Shown here piece after piece: positions 9,689 to 18,415 of a stretch of 64,000 nucleotides of DNA. Under the pieces are notes generated by a model that did no database searches, was not told where the DNA came from, and saw nothing but the letters and a program-made list of their open reading frames with translations. The stretch is from Neptunitalea lumnitzerae. GTDB lineage: Bacteria > Bacteroidota > Bacteroidia > Flavobacteriales > Flavobacteriaceae. Made by a program: the position numbers and the translations under genes. The stretch is taken from the NCBI RefSeq assembly GCF_027924185.1, contig NZ_BRVO01000005.1, positions 62,001-126,000 on the forward strand. Reading direction: 5' to 3'. Position 1 is the stretch's first letter; each line of letters begins with the position of its first letter.

Positions 9689-11275
9689 ATGAAGAATCCA
9701 TATACATTAGCTATAATTTCAGGAGTGTTACTAGCACTCGCATGGCCTACCTACGGTGTTTCTTTAATCATATTTTTTTCTTTTGTTCCTTTGTTGTATG
9801 CAGCACATGCTATTAGAAATTCAGAGGTGTTTAAGAAAAAATTAAAAGTGTTTGCAGTAGCATATCTTACCTTTTTAATTTGGAACGCTATTACTACTTG
9901 GTGGATTTATTTTGCAACTCCTTACGGTATGTTATTTGCCGTTTTGGTGAATTCACTCTTAATGACGTTGGTTTTCTTATTGTATAATTCAGTAGCAAAA
10001 AGATTACCACAAAAATTATCGCTTATTTTTTTACCGGCTATATGGTTGACATTTGAAAAATTTCACTTGAATTGGGATTTTTCTTGGCCATGGTTAAACT
10101 TAGGAAATGTTTTTGCTACATCTACTAACTATATACAATGGTATGAGTATACGGGTAGTTTTGGTGGTAGTTTATGGGTATGGGTAGTAAATATTGCTAT
10201 TTTTAAGTTGGTGCTTAAATATGCAACGTCAAAGAGTATAAAAGACATTCAGAAAAACATAGTAGTAGCCTTACTTTTAATAGCATTGCCTATAGCACTA
10301 TCTTTGGTTTTAAAGATGAATTATAAAGAGGAGGGCGCTACAGCAGAGGCTGTTATTTTACAGCCTAATATAGATCCGTATTCTGAAAAATATAATACCT
10401 CTAATATTCAAATTTCAAGATTGTTATTAGAGTTAACTGCTGAAAAAATTACGGACAATACAAGCATTATTATTGCACCAGAAACTGTATTTGCTGATAA
10501 TACAAAGTTGAGTAGTGTAAATAAAACTTTAATGTTTTTTAGATTAAGGGAATATTTAAAACAATATCCTAATGCTGATTTATTAGCGGGTATTTCGCTG
10601 TTTGAATTGATTAAGAATGAAAAGAATGTGGGCTACCAAACAAATAAAATAAAAGACGGCTTATGGTTTAACGATTATAATTCAGCCTTTTTTATGAATG
10701 GTTTGGTAGATAGTGTTCCACTATATCATAAATCTAAATTGGTAGTAGGGGTAGAAAATTTTCCGTATAAATGGTTTTTTGAACCATTAATGGGAGATAT
10801 GATGCTTGATTTAGGAGGAACAGTAGCCACAAAAACTACACAGGAAGACAGAACACCCTTTACAGGAAACGATTATAGGGTAGCCCCTATTATTTGTTAT
10901 GAGTCTGTATATGGTGAGTATGTATCAAAATTTGTTAGAAATCGGGCAGACTTTTTGGCTATTATAACTAATGATGCGTGGTGGGGTAATACCCAAGGGC
11001 ATAAGCAGCATCTCAATTACGCAAGGCTTAGAGCCATAGAAACCCGTAGAAGCATTATCAGAAGTGCTAATACAGGTATATCGGCAGTAATTAACCAAAA
11101 AGGAGATATAGAGCAACAGCTGGGGTATGATGAACAAGGAGTGTTAAAAAGTACTATACATAAAAACCAATCTTTAACCTTTTATGTTAAATACGGAGAT
11201 TATATTGCCAGAATTGCTATTTTCCTATCGGCATTAGGGGTGCTTTTTGCATTTACTAGAAAAAGACCTTCTTAG
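9689..11275 (+). CDS. lnt: Apolipoprotein N-acyltransferase Lnt
   Basis: 528 aa, the normal length. Six or so N-terminal membrane segments are followed by a periplasmic carbon-nitrogen hydrolase domain. The catalytic triad is visible: Glu in IIAPETVFAD, Lys in HKSKLVVGVENFPY, Cys in PIICYESVYGEYV. AWWGNTQGHKQHLNYARLRAIE is the family core (positions 10974-11037). It transfers an acyl chain from a phospholipid to the N-terminal Cys of lipoproteins. Many lipoproteins occur in this window (for example at 43081 and 61317). A near-match promoter element TATCTTTA lies just upstream. Confidence 0.95.
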   Translation: MKNPYTLAIISGVLLALAWPTYGVSLIIFFSFVPLLYAAHAIRNSEVFKKKLKVFAVAYLTFLIWNAITTWWIYFATPYGMLFAVLVNSLLMTLVFLLYNSVAKRLPQKLSLIFLPAIWLTFEKFHLNWDFSWPWLNLGNVFATSTNYIQWYEYTGSFGGSLWVWVVNIAIFKLVLKYATSKSIKDIQKNIVVALLLIALPIALSLVLKMNYKEEGATAEAVILQPNIDPYSEKYNTSNIQISRLLLELTAEKITDNTSIIIAPETVFADNTKLSSVNKTLMFFRLREYLKQYPNADLLAGISLFELIKNEKNVGYQTNKIKDGLWFNDYNSAFFMNGLVDSVPLYHKSKLVVGVENFPYKWFFEPLMGDMMLDLGGTVATKTTQEDRTPFTGNDYRVAPIICYESVYGEYVSKFVRNRADFLAIITNDAWWGNTQGHKQHLNYARLRAIETRRSIIRSANTGISAVINQKGDIEQQLGYDEQGVLKSTIHKNQSLTFYVKYGDYIARIAIFLSALGVLFAFTRKRPS

Positions 11276-11283
11276 CACATTAC

Positions 11284-11291
11284 TATATTTG
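11284..11291 (+). promoter_or_regulatory. -7 promoter element TATATTTG for pssA
   Basis: Exact match to the Bacteroidetes -7 consensus TAnnTTTG, 21 bp before the pssA ATG. I see no TTG -33 element at the usual 17-23 bp spacing. Confidence 0.5.
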
Positions 11292-11312
11292 TAAAACAGT
11301 AAGTTAGATTTT

Positions 11313-12044
11313 ATGAAAAAACATATTCCAAACCTTATTACACTTTTAAATCTTTTAAGTGGCTGTATAGCTGTAATTTTTGCTGTTAATGATAATTTGG
11401 AGTATGCTGCTTATTTTGTGTTTTTAGGAATCTTTTTTGATTTTTTTGATGGTTTTGCAGCACGTGCTTTAAAAGTACAATCAGAATTAGGATTACAATT
11501 AGATTCGTTGGCAGATATGGTTACATCGGGTGTGGTGCCAGGTATTGCCATGTATCAAATGCTGCAGTGGAGTACAGGCGATGTTGTGCCAGACGGCAAT
11601 GCATATGAGGGTATATCAGATTTGAATTTGGTGCCTGTTATAGGGTTGCTTATCACTTTAGCTTCTGCTTACAGATTGGCTAATTTTAATATAGATACTA
11701 ACCAAACAAGTTCTTTTATAGGATTGCCTACGCCTGCGAATACTTTATTAATTTTATCATTTCCGTTAATTCTTCAATTTGAAAACGGTGATGGATTGCA
11801 TGCTTTTATTCTTAATAAATGGTTTTTAATAGGGTTAACGTTGGTATCTTCTTATTTGCTTAATGCCAAGATTCCTTTATTTGCACTAAAGTTTAAAACA
11901 TACGGATTTAGAACTAATGCAGTTCGTTATATCTTTTTGATATTGGCTGTGTGTATGGCGGTTACAATGCAGTTTATTGCAATTCCTTTTATTATAGTGT
12001 TGTATGTAGTATTATCGGTATTAGCTAACCGTTTAAAATGGTAG
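11313..12044 (+). CDS. pssA: CDP-diacylglycerol--serine O-phosphatidyltransferase
   Basis: 243 aa integral membrane enzyme making phosphatidylserine from CDP-diacylglycerol and serine. It contains the complete CDP-alcohol phosphotransferase motif DG-x2-AR-x8-G-x3-D-x3-D: DGFAARALKVQSEL (residues about 49-62) then GLQLDSLAD. About seven hydrophobic segments follow. Its product is the substrate of the psd gene at 35983, and its own substrate comes from cdsA at 36620, so all three steps to phosphatidylethanolamine are in this window. It has its own predicted promoter and GH25 follows after 3 bp. Confidence 0.93.
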   Translation: MKKHIPNLITLLNLLSGCIAVIFAVNDNLEYAAYFVFLGIFFDFFDGFAARALKVQSELGLQLDSLADMVTSGVVPGIAMYQMLQWSTGDVVPDGNAYEGISDLNLVPVIGLLITLASAYRLANFNIDTNQTSSFIGLPTPANTLLILSFPLILQFENGDGLHAFILNKWFLIGLTLVSSYLLNAKIPLFALKFKTYGFRTNAVRYIFLILAVCMAVTMQFIAIPFIIVLYVVLSVLANRLKW

Positions 12045-12047
12045 AAT

Positions 12048-13016
12048 ATGGCAGCAGGGGCAAATGGCAAAGACAAAGATAAAGATAAAGAGCACCCATT
12101 AAAACCTTTGGGAGTACGCAAGGCAGATAATGCTCCTAAGCGTAAGCCTACTGCAAAAAAAGCAGCTGTAAAAAAAACAACTGCTTCTAAAAATACCGGT
12201 AAACGAAAGCCAGTAAAAAAGAAAAAAGAACGTCGTTTCTCGTTCGGTAAACACATTATCTTTCCCATATTTTTAATAGCCCTTCTGTTTGCTGTTTGGC
12301 ATTATAGGTACGCTTTGTATTATTTTGTTGAGAAGAAAGTTCAGAGGCGTTATGAGGTTTCTTTAACTGATGAAATGCGAATTTTTGATGTGCTGAACAG
12401 GCATAATTCACATTTGTATGGTATTGATATTTCTCACTATCAAGGTAAAATTGATTGGGAAGAAAGTTTAAAAATTCAAGATAGCTTTCCGGTTTCTTTT
12501 GTTTTTGTGCGTGCTACAGCAGGGAAGGATCTGGAGGATCGAAAATTTAAAGAAAATTGGGAGTCTTTAGAAGATTTAGGAATTATAAAAGGAGCTTACC
12601 ATTACTACAGACCTAATGAAAACTCAGTACAACAGGCTATTAATTTCATCAATACGGTAAAGTTGAAAAAGGGAGATTTACCTCCTGTTTTAGATATAGA
12701 AAATGTGCCCTCTACACAATCTATTGATAGTTTAAAATTGGGCTTACGCCGTTGGCTTACACGAGTAGAAAATCATTATAAAGTAAAACCAATTTTATAT
12801 AGTGGCGAAGATTTTTATAATCGGTTTTTATATGAAGATTTTGAAGATTATACCATTTGGATAGCCAATTACAATTTTTTTGTAGAGCGTATAGAACCCG
12901 ATTGGCACTTTTGGCAGTTTACAGATAAGGCTACCATACCAGGATGTAGAGAACCTGTAGACGTAAATGTTTTTAATGGAGATTCTTTGAAGATAAAAAA
13001 CTTACTAATCCGATAA
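12048..13016 (+). CDS. Membrane-anchored glycoside hydrolase family 25 (lysozyme-like)
   Basis: 322 aa. Residues 1-65 form a very Lys-rich, probably cytoplasmic tail (KDKDKDKEHP, later KKKKERR). One transmembrane segment follows (IIFPIFLIALLFAVWHY), then a GH25 domain: YGIDISHYQGKIDW at about 125-138, FVFVRATAG, GAYHYYRPNE, and the catalytic-type VLDIE. The end WHFWQFTD and VDVNVFNG also fits GH25. The family cleaves the beta-1,4 MurNAc-GlcNAc bond in peptidoglycan, so the domain should face the periplasm. It starts 3 bp after pssA. The basic tail is unusually long for a GH25 anchor. Confidence 0.88.
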   Translation: MAAGANGKDKDKDKEHPLKPLGVRKADNAPKRKPTAKKAAVKKTTASKNTGKRKPVKKKKERRFSFGKHIIFPIFLIALLFAVWHYRYALYYFVEKKVQRRYEVSLTDEMRIFDVLNRHNSHLYGIDISHYQGKIDWEESLKIQDSFPVSFVFVRATAGKDLEDRKFKENWESLEDLGIIKGAYHYYRPNENSVQQAINFINTVKLKKGDLPPVLDIENVPSTQSIDSLKLGLRRWLTRVENHYKVKPILYSGEDFYNRFLYEDFEDYTIWIANYNFFVERIEPDWHFWQFTDKATIPGCREPVDVNVFNGDSLKIKNLLIR

Positions 13017-13031
13017 GTTAGGGGAATAAAA

Positions 13032-13052
13032 AAAGGAGCAATAAGCTCCTTT
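13032..13052 (-). terminator. Intrinsic terminator of the kdsD-tatC-lptB operon
   Basis: Inverted repeat AAAGGAGC/GCTCCTTT with a 5-base loop. Read on the minus strand it is followed by a run of eight T. It lies just after the lptB stop codon and between two convergent genes. Confidence 0.75.
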
Positions 13053-13056
13053 AGTA

Positions 13057-13806
13057 TTAATGTGCGTTAAAATCTATTTTCTTTTTACGTAACTCAAAAT
13101 TTTGTCCTAGATATACTTTTCGTACCATTTCATCGGCAGCAAGATCTTCGGGTATTCCGGCTTTTAAAATACTACCCTCAAACATTAGGTAAGAGCGCTC
13201 TGTAATAGCTAGCGTTTCTTGTACGTTGTGGTCGGTAATTAAAATACCAATGTTCTTATTTTTAAGTTGCGCTACAATACGCTGAATGTCTTCTACTGCA
13301 ACTGGGTCAACCCCTGCAAAAGGTTCATCTAACAGAATAAAACTAGGGTCGGTAGCTAAGGCACGTGCAATTTCAGTTCTACGTCTTTCACCACCTGATA
13401 ACAAATCACCTCTGTTTTTTCTAATATGATTTAAACTAAACTCATCAATAAGTGCATCCATCTTTTTAAGCTGTTCACCTTTGGTAAGTTTGGTAAGTTG
13501 AAGCACACTCATAATATTGTCTTCAATACTCATTTTTCTAAATACTGAAGCTTCTTGAGCCAAATATCCAATTCCATTTTGAGCTCTTTTATACATTGGG
13601 TAATTGGTTATTTCTTTATCATCTAAGTAAATTTTTCCACCGTTAGGTTTAATCAATCCTACAATCATATAGAAAGAGGTGGTTTTACCAGCACCATTAG
13701 GCCCTAATAAACCAACAATTTCTCCTTTGTTTACTTCCAAAGAAATTCCTTTAACTACCTTACGCCCTTTATAGGCTTTCATTATATTATCTGCTCTTAA
13801 TTTCAT
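13057..13806 (-). CDS. lptB: LPS export ABC transporter ATP-binding protein LptB
   Basis: 249 aa ATPase that powers LPS extraction from the inner membrane with LptFG. Walker A GPNGAGKTT near residue 34, Q-loop GYLAQEASVFRKM, signature LSGGERRR near 136, Walker B FILLDEPFAGVDP, and H-loop LITDHNV are all present. The GYLAQEASVF form of the Q-loop is typical of LptB. It is the last gene of a minus-strand group with a carboxymuconolactone decarboxylase-like gene, tatC and kdsD; kdsD makes a precursor of the Kdo sugar of the exported LPS. Confidence 0.95.
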   Translation of the reverse strand: MKLRADNIMKAYKGRKVVKGISLEVNKGEIVGLLGPNGAGKTTSFYMIVGLIKPNGGKIYLDDKEITNYPMYKRAQNGIGYLAQEASVFRKMSIEDNIMSVLQLTKLTKGEQLKKMDALIDEFSLNHIRKNRGDLLSGGERRRTEIARALATDPSFILLDEPFAGVDPVAVEDIQRIVAQLKNKNIGILITDHNVQETLAITERSYLMFEGSILKAGIPEDLAADEMVRKVYLGQNFELRKKKIDFNAH

Positions 13807-13842
13807 AAAGTGTATTTGGTAATTGGTGTAAAAGTAACCTTT

Positions 13843-14193
13843 TTATTCTGTTTCCTCCTGTAAGGCATCCCAAAATTCATAAGCTCGGCGTAAATGCGGA
13901 ATCACTATGGTACCCCCAATTAAGGTGGCAATACTTAATGCTTCTGCTACTTCTTCCGAGTTTAACCCAGCCTCTTTACAAGATTTTAAATGGTATTTTA
14001 CACAGTCATCGCAACGCAACACAGCAGAGGCTACTAAACCAAGTAATTCTTTGGTTTTTACATTTAAAGCACCTGCGGCAAAAGCGTTGGTATCTAGATT
14101 AAAGATTCTTTTTATAATCTTATTATTGTCATTTAGAATACGGTCGTTCATTTTAGACCTGTATGCATCAAATTCTTCTACTAAATTGCTCAT
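13843..14193 (-). CDS. Carboxymuconolactone decarboxylase (AhpD-like) family protein
   Basis: 116 aa all-helical protein. The family core RCDDCVKYHLKSCKEAG near residues 58-74 holds a CxxC plus a following His, as in AhpD-type peroxidase-linked or gamma-carboxymuconolactone decarboxylase proteins. The CxxC suggests a thiol-redox role rather than decarboxylation; its partner is unknown. The start codon overlaps the tatC stop by 1 bp (14193), so translation is probably coupled. Confidence 0.85.
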   Translation of the reverse strand: MSNLVEEFDAYRSKMNDRILNDNNKIIKRIFNLDTNAFAAGALNVKTKELLGLVASAVLRCDDCVKYHLKSCKEAGLNSEEVAEALSIATLIGGTIVIPHLRRAYEFWDALQEETE

Positions 14194-15023
14194 TATATGT
14201 TTGTCATTTTCTTTTTATCTCTCTTCAAAACGTATGCCGAAATATAGATACTTACTTCATAAAGTATTAAAATAGGTATAGAAACTATAATTTGGCTTAT
14301 AATGTCAGGTGGGGTAATAATGGCAGATACTAAAAGTACCACTACTACAGCATGTCTTCGGTAAGTTCTTAAAAAGTCTGGTGTAACTAAACCAATCTTT
14401 GTAAAGAAGTATATAATGATAGGTAATTCAAAAATAACACCACAGGCTAATACAGAAGATCTTACCAATGATATGTAAGAGTCAAGGTCAATTTTATTCT
14501 CTACAGCATTACTTACTTGGTAGGTACCAAAAAAGTTGATGGATAATGGAGAAATTAAAAAGTAACCAAAGGCTGCTCCTAAGAAAAATAAGAAGGAGGT
14601 AACAAAAATAAATCCTTTAGCATTTCTTCTTTCTTTTTCATAAAGTCCGGGGCTAATAAATTTCCATAACTCATACGCTAAATAGGGAAATCCTAAGACA
14701 ATACCAGTCCAGATAGAGGTCCACATATGTGCAGTAAACTGACCTGCCATGGTTCTGTTTTGGATATCAAAACCTATTTCTGTAGTACAAAAAGCATCAT
14801 CTAATCCAAATTTTTGCGATAAATCACAGAAAAATCTGTAGGTAATAAAATCAGCTTCTTGTGGGCCTAAAATAATGGTGCCAAAAATAAAGTCTTTCAT
14901 TATAAAGGCTACAATAGCAATAATTAATACTGCTAAAACAGACCTGATAATATGCCAACGTAATTCTTCAAGGTGATCCAGAAACGTCATTTCATCTGGT
15001 CCTTTTTTCTGTTTTTTTGCCAT
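14193..15023 (-). CDS. tatC: Sec-independent protein translocase subunit TatC
   Basis: 276 aa with six membrane segments. The N-terminus MTFLDHLEELRWHIIRS is the conserved cytoplasmic TatC motif. FPYLAYELWKFISPGLYEKE is the conserved segment after TM2 and holds the essential Pro/Glu residues (14640-14700). It recognises twin-arginine signal peptides. The first periplasmic loop is about 50 residues longer than in E. coli TatC. The stop and start overlap by 1 bp with both neighbours (14193 and 15023). Confidence 0.95.
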   Translation of the reverse strand: MAKKQKKGPDEMTFLDHLEELRWHIIRSVLAVLIIAIVAFIMKDFIFGTIILGPQEADFITYRFFCDLSQKFGLDDAFCTTEIGFDIQNRTMAGQFTAHMWTSIWTGIVLGFPYLAYELWKFISPGLYEKERRNAKGFIFVTSFLFFLGAAFGYFLISPLSINFFGTYQVSNAVENKIDLDSYISLVRSSVLACGVIFELPIIIYFFTKIGLVTPDFLRTYRRHAVVVVLLVSAIITPPDIISQIIVSIPILILYEVSIYISAYVLKRDKKKMTNI

Positions 15024-15988
15024 TATAAAATACCTTCTTTAATTAAGTCGTGAAGATGTATTACACCAATATATTGGTTGTTTTCTTCTACTAAAAGTTG
15101 TGTAATATCGTTTTTTTCCATCATCTCAAGGGCATCAACAGCCAATTCACCTGCTTGAATTCTTTTCGGATTTTCAGACATAATATCAGACGCTTTTAAT
15201 TGTCCTATATTGTCATGCTTGCTTAGCATTCTTCTAATGTCACCATCTGTTATCACACCAACAATTTTATGGTTTTTTGTCACAGCTGTAACACCAAGAA
15301 GTTTTTCAGAGATTTCTACAATGGCATCTTTTATATTAGTTTCAGGGCTTACTTGAGGTATCATATTACCGGAAGCAATGTCTCTAACTCTTAAATACAA
15401 TTTTTTACCAAGTGCTCCACCAGGGTGAAATTTTGCAAAATCGTTGCTGGTAAAGCCTCTTAATTCTAATAAACAAACCGCTAAAGCATCACCCATTACT
15501 AACTGTGTGGTAGTACTTGTAGTAGGGGCAAGGTTGTTAGGGCAGGCTTCTTTTTCAACCATAGCATGTAATACGTAGTCAGATTGTGTGCCTAAAAAAG
15601 AATCTCTATTAGCTGTAATAGCAACCAATTTGTTAGTACCGCCCTTTAAAAGCGGAACCAATACTTTGATTTCAGGGGTGTTACCACTTTTAGATAAGCA
15701 GATAACAACATCGTCTTTTTGAATAATTCCTAAATCACCATGTATAGCATCTGCGGCATGCATGAAAATAGATGGTGTTCCGGTAGAGTTAAGAGTGGCT
15801 ACTATTTTGTTGGCAATGATGGCACTTTTACCAACCCCTGTAACTACAACTCTGCCTTTGGCGTTGTATATAAGTTGTACAACTTCTGCAAATTCATCAT
15901 CTATTAATGAGATAAGATTCTTTACAGCTTCATATTCATTTTCAATAGTTTTCTGTGCAGTAGCTATTATTGATTTTAAATGGCTCAA
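15023..15988 (-). CDS. kdsD: Arabinose-5-phosphate isomerase (KpsF/GutQ/KdsD family)
   Basis: 321 aa. An N-terminal SIS domain (VVTGVGKSAIIANKIVATLNS at about residues 48-68, then CLSKSGNTPEI) is followed by two CBS repeats. The enzyme converts ribulose-5-phosphate to arabinose-5-phosphate, the precursor of Kdo. Only a TTG start fits at 15988; there is no upstream ATG in frame near the family N-terminus. An exact -7 element lies 57 bp upstream on the minus strand. Operon with tatC and lptB. Confidence 0.92.
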   Translation of the reverse strand: MSHLKSIIATAQKTIENEYEAVKNLISLIDDEFAEVVQLIYNAKGRVVVTGVGKSAIIANKIVATLNSTGTPSIFMHAADAIHGDLGIIQKDDVVICLSKSGNTPEIKVLVPLLKGGTNKLVAITANRDSFLGTQSDYVLHAMVEKEACPNNLAPTTSTTTQLVMGDALAVCLLELRGFTSNDFAKFHPGGALGKKLYLRVRDIASGNMIPQVSPETNIKDAIVEISEKLLGVTAVTKNHKIVGVITDGDIRRMLSKHDNIGQLKASDIMSENPKRIQAGELAVDALEMMEKNDITQLLVEENNQYIGVIHLHDLIKEGIL

Positions 15989-16044
15989 AATTAATCGGTT
16001 TTTTCTGTTTGTATAAACTGAATAATGTGTTATCTTTATTAGTG

Positions 16045-16052
16045 CAAATGTA
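16045..16052 (-). promoter_or_regulatory. -7 promoter element TACATTTG for kdsD operon
   Basis: Exact TAnnTTTG on the minus strand between the divergent kdsD and recQ genes. No clear TTG -33 partner. A near-match TATCTTTA for recQ lies on the plus strand at about 16031-16038. Confidence 0.5.
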
Positions 16053-16074
16053 TGTAAAATAGTAAAAAGATAGC

Positions 16075-18276
16075 ATGAGTTCAGTTGAAATTGACTTGCA
16101 TAAAGCGCTTAAACATTATTTTGGATTTAATACCTTCAAAGGTCTTCAAGAAGAGGTGATTAAGAGTATAGTTGGGGGGAATAATACTTTTGTGATTATG
16201 CCTACCGGTGGTGGTAAATCTTTATGTTACCAGCTACCTGCTCTAGTGAAAGATGGAACTGCAATTGTAGTATCGCCTTTAATTGCGTTAATGAAAAACC
16301 AAGTAGATGCCCTTCGAGGAATTTCTTCGGAAGAAGGAATTGCGCATGTACTTAACTCTTCGTTAAACAAAACTGAAATTAAGAAAGTAAAAAGTGATAT
16401 AAAGGAAGGTGTAACTAAGTTGTTATATGTAGCACCTGAATCACTTACCAAAGATGAGAATATTGAGTTTCTTAGATCTGTTGAAATTTCATTTGTGGCC
16501 GTAGATGAAGCGCACTGTATTTCTGAATGGGGACATGATTTTAGGCCAGAGTATAGAAATTTAAGAAATATAATAAAACGTTTAGGTGAAGATATCCCAA
16601 TTATTGGGTTAACTGCTACTGCAACACCTAAGGTTCAGGAAGATATTTTGAAGAATTTAGGAATGACCGATGCAAATACTTTTAAGGCATCTTTTAACCG
16701 CCCTAATTTATTTTATGAGGTACGTCCTAAAACTAAAAATGTAGATGCGGATATTATACGGTTTGTAAAACAAAATGCTGGTAAGTCTGGTGTTATCTAT
16801 TGTTTAAGTAGAAAACGTGTTGAAGAATTAGCACAAGTATTACAGGTAAATGGTATTTCTGCAGTGCCTTACCATGCAGGGCTAGATGCTAAAACCAGGG
16901 CTAAACATCAAGATATGTTTTTGATGGAGGAAGTTGATGTGGTTGTTGCAACTATTGCCTTTGGTATGGGTATTGATAAACCCGATGTTCGTTTTGTAAT
17001 TCATCATGATATTCCCAAATCTATAGAAAGTTATTACCAAGAAACTGGTAGAGCTGGTAGAGATGGAGGAGAAGGTCATTGTCTTGCTTTCTACTCTTAT
17101 AAGGATATAGAGAAGTTAGAAAAATTTATGTCGGGTAAACCAGTAGCCGAGCAAGAAATTGGTCATGCTTTATTGCAGGAAATGGTTGCTTATGCCGAAA
17201 CTTCAATGTCTAGAAGAAAATTTATTCTCCATTATTTTGGAGAAGAATTTGATGCAGTTAATGGTGAAGGGGCTGATATGGATGATAATATTAGAAACCC
17301 TAAGAAAAAGACCGAAGCTAAAGACGAAGTTGTTACTTTAATAAAAATTGTAGGTGATACAAAACAAAAGTATAAACCAAAAGAAATTGTAAATACTTTA
17401 GTTGGAAAGGTAAACGCTTTAATAAAATCTCATAAAACAGATGATCAGCCATTTTTTGGGATTGGTAAAAATCACGACCCTAAATTTTGGATGGCTTTAA
17501 TTAGACAGGCGCTTGTAGCAGGTTTATTGAAGAAAGATATTGAAACCTATGGAGTGCTTTTCTTGACAGATGCAGGAAGGGCTTTTGTAGAAAATCCGCA
17601 TTCTTTTATGATGACGGAAGACCATACATATGAAGAAGCCAATGATGATACCATTGTAACTGCTGGTAAAAGTGCTGGAGGTGCGGCAGATGAGCGTTTG
17701 CTAGGAATGCTGAAAGACTTACGGAAAAAAGTAGCTAAAAAACTAGGAGTTCCTCCGTTTGTAGTTTTTCAAGATCCTTCTTTAGAAGATATGGCATTGA
17801 AATATCCTATGACTATTGAAGAACTTGGTTCTGTGCATGGTGTAGGAGAAGGGAAGGCTAAAAAATATGGTAAAGATTTTGTTCAATTTATAACCCAATA
17901 CGTAGATGATAATGATATTACCAGACCAGATGATTTGGTGGTAAAAAGTACGGGTGCAAATTCTTCTTTAAAGTTATTTATTATTCAAAGTGTTGATAGG
18001 AAATTATCCCTTGAGGATATAGCTTCTGCAAAGGGCTTAGATATGAACGACTTTATTAAAGAGATGGAACAGATTGTTTACAGTGGTACTAAACTTAATA
18101 TAACCTATTGGATTGATGAAATTTTAGATGAAGACCAACAAGAAGAATTACACGACTATTTCTTGGAAGCTGAATCTGATAAAATATCAGTAGCAATGGA
18201 TGAGTTTGATGGTGATTATGAAGATGAAGAAATAAGATTGTACCGTATTAAATTTATAAGTGATGTTGCTAATTAA
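16075..18276 (+). CDS. recQ: ATP-dependent DNA helicase RecQ
   Basis: 733 aa SF2 helicase acting 3'-5' on DNA during recombination and fork repair. Walker A MPTGGGKSLCYQLPA near residues 42-56, DEAH box with DEAHCISEWGHDFRPEY near 143-159, motif VI QETGRAGRDG, and an HRDC domain at about 540-615 (LGVPPFVVFQDPSLEDMA). A further 110-residue acidic extension follows. Oddity: the zinc-binding segment of canonical RecQ (CRR...CGNCDIC) reads SRRKFILHYFGEEF and then GEGADMDDN here, with no cysteine. Single-gene unit closed by a strong terminator. Confidence 0.95.
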   Translation: MSSVEIDLHKALKHYFGFNTFKGLQEEVIKSIVGGNNTFVIMPTGGGKSLCYQLPALVKDGTAIVVSPLIALMKNQVDALRGISSEEGIAHVLNSSLNKTEIKKVKSDIKEGVTKLLYVAPESLTKDENIEFLRSVEISFVAVDEAHCISEWGHDFRPEYRNLRNIIKRLGEDIPIIGLTATATPKVQEDILKNLGMTDANTFKASFNRPNLFYEVRPKTKNVDADIIRFVKQNAGKSGVIYCLSRKRVEELAQVLQVNGISAVPYHAGLDAKTRAKHQDMFLMEEVDVVVATIAFGMGIDKPDVRFVIHHDIPKSIESYYQETGRAGRDGGEGHCLAFYSYKDIEKLEKFMSGKPVAEQEIGHALLQEMVAYAETSMSRRKFILHYFGEEFDAVNGEGADMDDNIRNPKKKTEAKDEVVTLIKIVGDTKQKYKPKEIVNTLVGKVNALIKSHKTDDQPFFGIGKNHDPKFWMALIRQALVAGLLKKDIETYGVLFLTDAGRAFVENPHSFMMTEDHTYEEANDDTIVTAGKSAGGAADERLLGMLKDLRKKVAKKLGVPPFVVFQDPSLEDMALKYPMTIEELGSVHGVGEGKAKKYGKDFVQFITQYVDDNDITRPDDLVVKSTGANSSLKLFIIQSVDRKLSLEDIASAKGLDMNDFIKEMEQIVYSGTKLNITYWIDEILDEDQQEELHDYFLEAESDKISVAMDEFDGDYEDEEIRLYRIKFISDVAN

Positions 18277-18306
18277 TTTAGTGCAGAAATAATAAGTTTT
18301 GATTGA

Positions 18307-18347
18307 ACTAAAAAAGCCTCATTATTTAATAATGAGGCTTTTTTAGT
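18307..18347. terminator. Strong terminator after recQ
   Basis: A perfect 19 bp inverted repeat (18307-18325 and 18329-18347) with core AAGCCTCATTAT, a 3-base loop and flanking A/T runs on both sides. It terminates recQ and, read on the minus strand, could also terminate the convergent zinc-ribbon-like gene. Confidence 0.9.
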
Positions 18348-18415
18348 ATTTATATAATTACTAATAAATGTCTTAGACTTATCTAGTAATTAAAAGACTT
18401 GTTCAGTTATTTTAC

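Noticed and set aside
12060..12110. Repeated GACAAAGATAAAGATAAAG stretch as a tandem repeat element
   Set aside because: It is simply the codon repetition of a Lys-Asp-rich protein tail; there are too few units for a separate repeat.
18348..18415. Second hairpin-like region after recQ
   Set aside because: Arms AATTACT/AGTAATT are short and AT-rich with a long loop; the perfect 19 bp stem next to it is sufficient.
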